Under the pieces are notes generated by a model. That model saw only the letters and a program-made list of their open reading frames with translations. It was not told where the DNA came from and did not search any database. DNA of 59,385 nucleotides. Source: DATHWB01 sp040905965. GTDB taxonomy: Bacteria; Actinomycetota; Acidimicrobiia; Spongiisociales; ZC4RG35. Positions within the stretch are counted from its first letter, which is position 1. The number at the start of each line of letters is the position of its first letter. The stretch spans positions 1 through 59,385 of the forward strand of contig JBBDQP010000007.1 in assembly GCA_040905965.1 (NCBI GenBank). The letters run 5' to 3'. Position numbers and translations under genes: made by a program. Positions 7,631 to 14,339 of the stretch are shown in pieces.

Positions 7631-9165
7631 ATGGCAGGCGCAGGATCCTCCGGTGGCGCCGGGAACGGACTTCGTCTCGGCCTCGCCGCTATCCCGGCCG
7701 CAGCCGGATGGGTTTCCCACACCGTGCTTCGGTCGGGGAACTTCCGCTCGAGCGGACTCGTGGTCGGGATCTCGGTGTCGCTCGGCCTCGTCGGATTGAT
7801 CCTCCTCACCAACCGGCCGTGGCGAGGACGTGCCGGTGCCCGTCGACTGCTGGCGGTGATCCCTGGCCTCGGACTGGGACTGGTCGCTCTCGTCGGGGTG
7901 GCGTTGGGTCTGCCTGAGTTTCTTCAGGCAAGGGGACTGTTNNNNNNNNNNNNNNNNNNNNNNNNNNNNNNNNNNNNNNNNNNNNNNNNNNNNNNNNNNN
8001 NNNNNNNNNNNNNNNNNNNNNNNNNNNNNNNNNNNNNNNNNCTCTCGTCGGGGTGGCGTTGGGTCTGCCTGAGTTTCTTCAGGCAAGGGGACTGTTTGTC
8101 GATCTCGATGATGTGGGTCCGCGGCGCGTCGTGGCCTTCGGTGGTGGCTTCGTGCTCGTGGGTTCCGACACCGATGGAGCGATGATCTGGTACTCGGCGG
8201 ATGGTGTGACCTGGTCAGCTGTCGATGATCCGGCCCTCGTCGACCTGGAGGTACGGGACGTCGTGGTTGTCGACGGGCGTCTTGTGGCGCTGGGAGCGCT
8301 CGAGGAACCCACGCAGGCGGTCATCCTCGTTTCTTCGGACGGCAGGCACTGGGAGCGGCACGAAGGTTTCGGCAATGTCGACCACGGGACTGTTCCGGAG
8401 GCGATCAGCCGGTCTGGGGAGGGACTCGCAGTCGTTGCGGACATCATCGGAAACGACGTCGAGTTCTACACCACCCCCGACCTGGGCTCCTGGACGGTGT
8501 CTGAGCCTGTTGGTGAGTTCGACGACGGTGAATCTGGCGAAGACATCGCCTGTAGCGACGCGGTGTGCGTGGCGGTCGGCTCCCATCACGCCGCGTACCG
8601 GTCCGAGCTCGCAGCCGACGTTGGCGTGGCCTGGGTCAACACGGGCGGTGACCGCTTCGATCTCGTCGACCACGACTTCGAATCGGAGATCCTCACGCAC
8701 GTCGTCTGGGCGGACCCGGGGTTCGTGGTGGGAGGCAACGACTCGTCCCGTTTGGGTGTCGTGTGGCACTCGGAAGACGGTCGGCAATGGACGAGGCTGG
8801 CCGGGCCGTTCGAAGATGCGCGGTTCGATGGCGTCGAGGCAACTACGGACGGCTATCTGATCTTCGGAAGTGACCGCGAGTCGGGCGCGATCTGGGTGTG
8901 GGAATCAGTCGACGGGCTTCAGTGGGCGGAAAGTGTGCTCTCCGCAGGGTTGCCGGCCGGTTCCCACGTCCGGTCCGTTGCAGCCGGCGACAGCCTGCGT
9001 GTGGCGGTCGGTGTCGACTCGGAGACCCGAGGGACTGTCGTGTGGACGTCACCCAGAGGTGGGGACTGGTCTATTCGTCAGTCATCCGGGTACTGGAACA
9101 CCTCTTCCAGCGGAACCTCGAACACCTTGGCCATCTGGAACGCCATCTCCAACGACGGGGAGTAG
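7631..9165 (+). CDS. Membrane-anchored propeller-like protein, split by an assembly gap
   Basis: The gene is interrupted by 100 N. The left part (7631-7941) encodes about three hydrophobic helices; the right part carries a long extracellular region with repeats of the form S-x-D-G-x-x-W (SADGVTWSAV, SSDGRHWERH, SEDGRQWTRL, SVDGLQWAES), as in sialidase/BNR-type beta-propellers. Removing the N run and one copy of the flanking 55-bp duplicate rejoins both parts in the same frame, giving about 459 residues. The last ~29 codons overlap the convergent XRE gene, which is unusual and may mark an altered C-terminus. Function unknown; a related protein is encoded at 14340-16553. Confidence 0.75.
7887..7941 (+). 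repeat. Left copy of 55-bp contig-end duplicate
   Basis: This stretch is identical to 8042-8096 on the other side of the N run. It looks like an unmerged overlap between two contigs rather than a biological repeat. Confidence 0.9.
7942..8041. other. Scaffold gap of 100 N
   Basis: Exactly 100 undetermined bases, a standard scaffolding placeholder of arbitrary length. It falls inside a reading frame. Confidence 0.99.
8042..8096 (+). repeat. Right copy of 55-bp contig-end duplicate
   Basis: Identical to 7887-7941. Collapsing the pair restores a continuous reading frame. Confidence 0.9.
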
Positions 9166-9293
9166 CGGCCCTGTTCGATGGCGATGATCGTCTGGCGGGT
9201 CACACCGAGCCGGTCGGCGAGTGCCGCCTGGGTCATCTCGTCGTTGGCGAACCGCAACGCCCGGATCGAGTTGGTGACTCGGGTCTTTGCCAT
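9078..9293 (-). CDS. XRE-family helix-turn-helix regulator
   Basis: 71 residues, essentially one HTH_3 domain: TQAALADRLGVTRQTIIAIEQGRYSPSLEMAFQMAKVF, with a short acidic tail. This short type, which ends LEEVFQ, is usually paired with a small membrane protein, as here. Its ATG overlaps the stop of the upstream membrane gene (TGATG), so the two are translationally coupled. It is the last gene of a three-gene operon and probably represses the operon promoter at about 10260-10318. Confidence 0.93.
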   Translation of the reverse strand: MAKTRVTNSIRALRFANDEMTQAALADRLGVTRQTIIAIEQGRYSPSLEMAFQMAKVFEVPLEEVFQYPDD

Positions 9294-9739
9294 CAGAAGC
9301 CTCGCCGGTAGGTGACGAGCTTGACTCCGGCGGTCGCCAGTTCGGAGACGAAGAAGGCTCCGAGGATGGCGTGGGCGATCCAGAAGTGGTCGAACTCGTA
9401 CACGGCGAGACCGAGTGCGGGGATCGTCGCCACGCCCAGGACGACTCCCCCGATGTTTCCGGCGAAGCGTCCAATGGTCTTGTCCCGCTCGTCGCTGCGG
9501 TCGATTTCTGCGGTGGAACCGGTCATCGCCGCCCGACCGGCGAGCACGATGGACACGACAATGTGGACCACCACCGTGAGGACCACCGTCGCCACGACCA
9601 GGGTTACGAGGTCTCTGAGATAGGAGATCTCGGTGACGGGGGTGGCTTGGGCTTTCGCAAGGATCTGACTCGTGTACCAGACACCCAGCCCGAGCTGGAT
9701 TGCCAGGTTGATCCAGGTGCTCTTCTCTTCGAACGACAT
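9293..9739 (-). CDS. Small membrane protein paired with the XRE regulator
   Basis: 148 residues with four predicted membrane helices: INLAIQLGLGVWYTSQIL, LVTLVVATVVLTVVVHIVVSIVLAG, GGVVLGVATIPALGLAVYEF and HAILGAFFVSELA. A cytoplasmic Glu/Asp/Arg-rich loop (EIDRSDERDKTIGR) separates helices 2 and 3. The layout resembles DUF2178-like proteins that accompany short XRE regulators. It could sense a membrane signal for the regulator or be its only target; sequence does not decide this. Confidence 0.8.
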   Translation of the reverse strand: MSFEEKSTWINLAIQLGLGVWYTSQILAKAQATPVTEISYLRDLVTLVVATVVLTVVVHIVVSIVLAGRAAMTGSTAEIDRSDERDKTIGRFAGNIGGVVLGVATIPALGLAVYEFDHFWIAHAILGAFFVSELATAGVKLVTYRRGF

Positions 9740-9748
9740 GGCTGTTCC

Positions 9749-10231
9749 TCAGTTCTTGGCAACGGGCTGGCTGACGGTGCGAAGAACCAGGCATTGGTCG
9801 ACGCCGTACAGCCGGTGGGTGCGATGGTCGGCGGTGGTGAAGGCCGCTCCGGTCTCCTCGATGGCCACCACCTGCGGGTCCGACACCAGGAATCGGTTGC
9901 CTTCGTGAGTGATCTCCGCCCTGCCAGTTGTCAGGACGTTCTTCAGCCAGTCGGGCCGGGTCCCGTAGGGGAGAACGATGGCGACGCCGCCGTCGGCAGG
10001 GACGATGACGACCGGGGTCTGATATTCGCGGCCCGACCGACGGCCAACGTGGTGGATGATCCCGGCGTACGCCCCGGGGGTACCGGCGGTGCGCATCTGC
10101 CGGGGGTTGGTGTACCGCCGGTTCATCCGCCGTACCCCGTCGAGTACCACCGGCCACTTGTAGCGCATGCCGAGGAAGAACAATGCGAACAGGGTGCCGA
10201 GCGTGGCGAGCAGGGAATAGAGGACGGTCAT
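9749..10231 (-). CDS. DUF385 / F420-dependent nitroreductase-family protein
   Basis: 160 residues. An N-terminal membrane or surface helix (LYSLLATLGTLFALFFLG) is followed by the split-barrel flavin-like domain of the Ddn/FGD-related family: IIHHVGRRSGREYQTPVVIVP, then YGTRPDWLKNVLTTGRAEI, which bind deazaflavin F420 in relatives. It probably uses reduced F420 to reduce quinones or nitro compounds at the membrane. It is the first gene of the operon with the membrane and XRE genes, with 9 bp to the next. Confidence 0.88.
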   Translation of the reverse strand: MTVLYSLLATLGTLFALFFLGMRYKWPVVLDGVRRMNRRYTNPRQMRTAGTPGAYAGIIHHVGRRSGREYQTPVVIVPADGGVAIVLPYGTRPDWLKNVLTTGRAEITHEGNRFLVSDPQVVAIEETGAAFTTADHRTHRLYGVDQCLVLRTVSQPVAKN

Positions 10232-10259
10232 GGTGTCTCCACGAGGTAAAGGGAACTGG

Positions 10260-10318
10260 ACTTGATGTCAAGTTTGTATTACACGATGAAATGTAAAACA
10301 AACTAGACACAGAGTCAA
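10260..10318 (-). promoter_or_regulatory. Promoter and operators of the DUF385-membrane-XRE operon
   Basis: On the minus strand TTGACT (10318-10313) and TACATT (10295-10290) are spaced by 17 bp, a good sigma-70-type promoter. Overlapping the -10 is an inverted repeat, AGTTTGTATTACA (10271-10283) against TGTAAAACAAACT (10292-10304), matching at 12 of 13 positions. Next to it ACTTGATGTCAAGT (10260-10273) is a second palindrome. Repression here would block the operon that encodes the XRE protein. Confidence 0.65.
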
Positions 10319-10374
10319 GTGTGATTTACGTGAGGCCGGAGCGCGCCGGGTTGCGACGCATCGCACGCCGTGGT

Positions 10375-12153
10375 TCAGCGACGTGCCGACCTCCAGCGTC
10401 GGGCGGGGAACCGATCGAAGAAATCGGAGATGGAGTCGTCGGTGCCGACCAGCACCAGCTCAGATCCGTACGGCATGGGACGGTCGGGGTCGGGGTTGGC
10501 CGTGATCTTGCCTCCCGACTCGACCCCCACCACGTTGCAGCCGGTGAGACGGCGGATGTGGGCCTCGGACAGCGACTTCCCGGCGAGCGCCCGGGGAATC
10601 GGGACTCGGAAGATGCTGAGACCCTGGGCGACGAGGATGGTCTGCTCTCCCTCGAAGTGGTTCCAGATCGCCGCCGAGCCGGTGGCGGCGTAGGAGAGGA
10701 CGGCGTCCGCCCCCGCCCGGTACAGGGTGGTCACGTTGCGGTCGAGCCGCGCCCGGGAGACGATCCGGGCGTCCGGTCGGAGCCCCCGGCAGTAGCGGGT
10801 GAGATAGACGTTCATGTTGTCGTCGTGGGTGGTGACGAGCACCGCCCCCGCCTCGGCGATCCCGGCCTCCTCCAACATCGACCGGTCAGCGGCATCGCCG
10901 ATCACGTAGGGGACGTCGGGCCGCAGACGCTCTGGAAGCTTTTCCAGGATCGTGAAGGAGATGCCCTCGTCGGCGTAGGCCCGCCCGACCGCCCGCCCGA
11001 CCCGGCCGCCACCGATGATCACGGCGTGGGCATCATCTGACCCGACCGCGTACTTCTCGTCGAAGCCCTCGAGCTGGCTCTTGCTGCCGGCCAAGAGCAG
11101 GATCGTCGACGGGTGCAGCACCGTTTCAGGGGTGGCGATCTCGAACTCTCCCCGCTCCCACACTCCGACGATTCCCACCCCCAGCTCGGTTCGGAGCCGG
11201 GCGTCGTTCAGGCTGTGGCCCACCAGCTCGGTGCCGACGATCCCCGCCTCAGCGATCAGAAGCCCGGCGAAACGGCCAATGACGTGGGTCCGTCCTCCCA
11301 GGCCGAGAGCCCGGGCGGCCATCGCCGAGCCGAGGATCTCACCCAGTTGGACCACCTGACCTGCCCCGGCGATCTCCAGGATGTCCACCGAGTCGGGGGA
11401 GTTGGCGGTGGCGACGATGTCCACCTCAGGGGCGATCTCTCGGACGGTGAAGGCAATGTTGGTGTTGGCCTGGTCGTCCCGGGTGGCGACCACCATCTTC
11501 GCCTGCTCTACGCGGGCGCTGCGATAGGTGGCAGGGTCGTCGAGGTGGCCGACCATCACTCTGCGTCCCTCGTCGTGGAGACGGCCCGCCTCCTCCATGT
11601 CCTCGACGATCAGGACGTAGGGGACAGCCGCTCGCTCCGCTCGCTCCACCAGGGCAGCCTCGACCGGTCCCCACGCCGTGAGAAGCAGGTGCCCGCTGGT
11701 GGAGGCGGGCACGGACCGGGGCGCCCGGCGCCTCTCCCGCTCTGCCATCCACGGCATGAACACGAACTGGATGAACAGGAACGGCAGCATCACCAGGAGC
11801 GAGGTGGAGCCTGCGAGGAGCACCACGATCGAAAAGATCCTTCCGGCGTCGGACTCGAAAGTGATGTCCCCGAAGCCGAGAGTGCTCATGGTGGTGAGAG
11901 TCCAGTACACGCTGGTTGGCCAGGAGTAGGTGCGCCCTTCCAACTCCATCAGTTGGTGGAACGCCGCGCTGAAGATGGTGACGATCACGACGAACACCGC
12001 GAGGATCACCAGCAGGGTCCGGTTGCGGCGCCGGCGCTGGGCTCGTTGGGCCACTGCGGTCGCCCGCTCCGAGGCGTCCAAGCTGAGGGTCCGCTCCCCG
12101 CCGCTGAGACGCTGCGTGATCTGCGCCATTGTGGCGCCGAGGGACTTCAACAT
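10375..12153 (-). CDS. Two-TM potassium channel with two RCK domains
   Basis: 592 residues. Two membrane helices (about residues 45-67 and 108-130) bracket a pore loop with the selectivity filter T-L-G-F-G-D. Two cytoplasmic TrkA-N/RCK units follow, the first from ~150 (HLLLTAWGPVEAALV) and the second from ~380 (HAVIIGGGRVGRAVGRAY, a complete GxGxxG nucleotide-binding motif), each with a C-terminal subdomain (for example the VQLGEILGSA and NPDPDRPMPYGSELVLVG regions). The family forms tetrameric K+ channels gated by nucleotides, cations or c-di-AMP. It stands alone, reading away from the preceding operon. Confidence 0.92.
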   Translation of the reverse strand: MLKSLGATMAQITQRLSGGERTLSLDASERATAVAQRAQRRRRNRTLLVILAVFVVIVTIFSAAFHQLMELEGRTYSWPTSVYWTLTTMSTLGFGDITFESDAGRIFSIVVLLAGSTSLLVMLPFLFIQFVFMPWMAERERRRAPRSVPASTSGHLLLTAWGPVEAALVERAERAAVPYVLIVEDMEEAGRLHDEGRRVMVGHLDDPATYRSARVEQAKMVVATRDDQANTNIAFTVREIAPEVDIVATANSPDSVDILEIAGAGQVVQLGEILGSAMAARALGLGGRTHVIGRFAGLLIAEAGIVGTELVGHSLNDARLRTELGVGIVGVWERGEFEIATPETVLHPSTILLLAGSKSQLEGFDEKYAVGSDDAHAVIIGGGRVGRAVGRAYADEGISFTILEKLPERLRPDVPYVIGDAADRSMLEEAGIAEAGAVLVTTHDDNMNVYLTRYCRGLRPDARIVSRARLDRNVTTLYRAGADAVLSYAATGSAAIWNHFEGEQTILVAQGLSIFRVPIPRALAGKSLSEAHIRRLTGCNVVGVESGGKITANPDPDRPMPYGSELVLVGTDDSISDFFDRFPARRWRSARR

Positions 12154-12287
12154 GTGCGAGCTCCTGTCACCAGGGAGGATCTTGCCAGACCGGTGGGTCG
12201 TGAGACGGCTGTGAGACGGAACTGGTCGCCCGATGGGTTGCTCTGAGTGATGTTGCGTTTGCGATCCGCCTATTTACAGAAGCGGGC

Positions 12288-13616
12288 CTACGAAGTGTGG
12301 CCCAGCCCTCTCAGGCGATCACTCAGATCTCGGATAGGCAAGAAGATGACCTGGCGCCCAACCCGGTGTTTCTCGAGAAGCCCCTCTTCGTGAAGTTGAG
12401 AGAGATCAGCGACGGCAGTTGGGCGTGTTATCCGGTGGCTCCCGAGGTGCGACTTGTACGTGTAACGGTAGGCGGGATGCCGCAAAGCGTGGCTGAGCAG
12501 TGCGAGTTGTCGATGGTTCAGCCACGCCGCGTCGCGAGCGAGCGCCTCCACCTCCTGAATTTCAGCGGTCTTCTTTTCGAGATAACTGTCGAGGTCGCGG
12601 ATCGCGCGCTCGATCACCGTCAGGTGATACAGGATGAAGTATGTGAGGTCTAGCTGGTCGGTCTCCGGGTGCAGAAATGCCCGCGCGTACTGGGCGGGCG
12701 CACGGTGGAGGATCCTTGAGATCGAGAGGAACTCCGTCACCCAATATCCCTGCCGGAGCATCGACCAATAGAACAGGGCCCGGGCAGTCCGGCCGTTGCC
12801 GTCGACGAACGGGTGATCGTATGCGAGCCAGAAGTGGACGATTATTGCGCGGAGCACCGGGTGGATGAACCCCTTTCCGGCGCCATTGGCGAACTCGCAC
12901 ATGAGGGCGAGCCTTTCAGGAAGCTCCTCTGCAGCTGGGGGTGTATGAAGTACTTCCCCGTCCCGGTCGAGGATGACGACGCGCTTGTCGCCCGGCTGTT
13001 GGATCCGACCCTGGTTGTCGTCGGGGAGCGTTCCGCCGGCGACCACGGAATGCAGGTCCAGGACGAGCTCAGGTGTGAACTTGGCATCACGATGACGCCG
13101 GACCCATTCCATCGCGCGATAGTTGTTGAGGACCATGCGCTGGTGAACGTCTTTCGGCTCGGTCCCGCCGCGGATCATCGCCTGCGCCGCTTGCCGAGTC
13201 GTAACCGCCCCCTCGAGTTGGCTGGAGCGAGTGGCCTCTTCGATGAGCGAATTCATGATGTATCGAGTTCGCGTCTGGGGGTTCACGAGACTGTCGGGGA
13301 CGCCAAGCGTTCCCTGGCCCCTTCCATCGACAAAGTGAAGACGTTCCAGAACCGAGTCAGGGACGGTGAAGCTCATCGGGGCACCATCAATCCCTTTCAT
13401 CCCGGGTATGTGACGCATGGCGCTGCTTCTTGCAAGCTTTAGAGAGATCCACCACTCCTCATGGCTCACCCCTTCGGGGGCCGGTCGGCGACGCAGCTCG
13501 TCCCAGTGGAGATACCTGCTGTCATCGAACGCCAATTCGAACAGCTCAAGGAGGCGTTTGTGGTCTCTGTCCTTGAGGAGGTCGGCCAGATCGAGTGGTC
13601 GCTGCGGGATTCGCAT
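12288..13616 (-). CDS. Fic-family protein with N-terminal inhibitory motif and C-terminal winged helix
   Basis: About 442 residues. The Fic core has the active-site loop HPFVDGNGRTARALF, a complete HPFx(D/E)GNGRxxR, so it should transfer AMP (or a related group) from a nucleotide to a protein. Upstream, near residue 125, SSQLEG matches the S/T-x-x-x-E-G inhibitory helix of class II Fic proteins, whose Glu blocks ATP. The C-terminal ~80 residues form a winged helix (SHRITRPTAVADLSQLHEEGLL), giving it DNA-binding potential. I prefer ATG 13616, because a TATAAT box lies at 13645-13650 on the minus strand. The target is unknown. Confidence 0.92.
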   Translation of the reverse strand: MRIPQRPLDLADLLKDRDHKRLLELFELAFDDSRYLHWDELRRRPAPEGVSHEEWWISLKLARSSAMRHIPGMKGIDGAPMSFTVPDSVLERLHFVDGRGQGTLGVPDSLVNPQTRTRYIMNSLIEEATRSSQLEGAVTTRQAAQAMIRGGTEPKDVHQRMVLNNYRAMEWVRRHRDAKFTPELVLDLHSVVAGGTLPDDNQGRIQQPGDKRVVILDRDGEVLHTPPAAEELPERLALMCEFANGAGKGFIHPVLRAIIVHFWLAYDHPFVDGNGRTARALFYWSMLRQGYWVTEFLSISRILHRAPAQYARAFLHPETDQLDLTYFILYHLTVIERAIRDLDSYLEKKTAEIQEVEALARDAAWLNHRQLALLSHALRHPAYRYTYKSHLGSHRITRPTAVADLSQLHEEGLLEKHRVGRQVIFLPIRDLSDRLRGLGHTS

Positions 13617-13712
13617 CACGTGTAAAGGATTGCCATCGCTTGTCATTATACAAGACATGACAAATACCTAGTGGTGTTTTACACGTCGATGTATTCAACT
13701 ACATACGTGTAA
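13617..13712 (-). promoter_or_regulatory. Fic promoter with three TTACACGT motifs
   Basis: The 8-mer TTACACGT or its complement occurs at 13618-13625, 13679-13686 and 13705-13712. The last two form an inverted repeat, extended by ATGTA/TACAT inside it. A minus-strand TATAAT lies at 13650-13645, between motif copies. The arrangement suggests autoregulation by the winged-helix tail of the Fic protein, which is inference. Confidence 0.5.
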
Positions 13713-14162
13713 TTCGGAGTCCCCGTGCTGGGTGTCGTCTTGCGCTTGTTCGAGCCAGCCAACCCGGCCGGCTGATCCGCCTGCGAACACTCAGGAGATT
13801 TGCCGCCCCATCGGCCACACCGAAGGTCTGGATTCCCGACACGACGAGAGCCACTACCACGAGCCACGGCAGTCCCGAGAAGTGTCTGCTCAGATGTGGG
13901 CGCACTCGCAACCACCTCCTCGACTCCGACGGTACAGCCCGTGATTGATCCGCTGTAGGGCTGCTCTCTGTTGGACTGGCAGCGGGAGATTCATCCACAC
14001 AAATACCCGAGGCACCCAGACCCCTGCCACACCGGCCTGGGCTTCCTTCGTGCCGAAACCGGATCTGTTTGTTAGGTGATCCGTTACGAGTGAGCACCGG
14101 ATCGAACGGCCGTTCGTCCTGCCATCATCAGGAAATGCCCATGATGTCAGGCCAATTCACGG
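13713..14162. other. Gene-poor stretch between Fic and tRNA-Lys
   Basis: About 450 bp without a convincing gene. A minus-strand ORF over 13699-14097 contains one hydrophobic stretch but has no ribosome site or recognisable domain. I see no repeat or strong hairpin apart from the motifs near 13700. Confidence 0.5.
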
Positions 14163-14235
14163 TGGGTCCCGTGGGACTCGAACCCACAACCAACGGGTTA
14201 AAAGCCCGCTGCTCTGCCAATTGAGCTAGAGACCC
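14163..14235 (-). tRNA. tRNA-Lys (anticodon TTT)
   Basis: A 73-nt cloverleaf reads on the minus strand. The acceptor strands GGGTCTC and GGGACCC pair with one G-U, the T arm is GTGGG/CCCAC around TTCGAGT, and the anticodon arm CGGGC-TTTTAA-CCCG puts TTT at the anticodon. The discriminator is A and CCA is not encoded. Confidence 0.96.
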
Positions 14236-14237
14236 GG

Positions 14238-14318
14238 TACTGCAAGACAAGGTACAGGGTAAGGCGCGCGAAAACGCCGACGTTCGTCAGGCTGGATCCG
14301 TCGGTGGGTGAGCCAAAG
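14238..14318 (-). repeat. Diverged partial copy of the 254-bp repeat, upstream of tRNA-Lys
   Basis: The region just 5' of tRNA-Lys matches the edge of the repeats at 16783-17036 and 22765-23018. Shared blocks are AGAGACCC plus TACTGCAAG, the GCGCG(A/C)GAAAAC segment, a hairpin with preserved pairing despite changed bases, and CTGGATCCG(T/C)CGGTG. On the minus strand this is the tRNA promoter region, with a hairpin and TTTTC upstream. Confidence 0.6.
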
Positions 14319-14339
14319 CAACGACGGCTGTAGGCGCAA

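Noticed and set aside
7942..8041. The duplicated 55-mer around the N run as a biological repeat
   Set aside because: Exact identity at both contig ends and the restored reading frame indicate an assembly overlap.
13699..14097. A 132-aa minus-strand ORF with one hydrophobic stretch
   Set aside because: No ribosome site, no domain, and a composition typical of non-coding frames.
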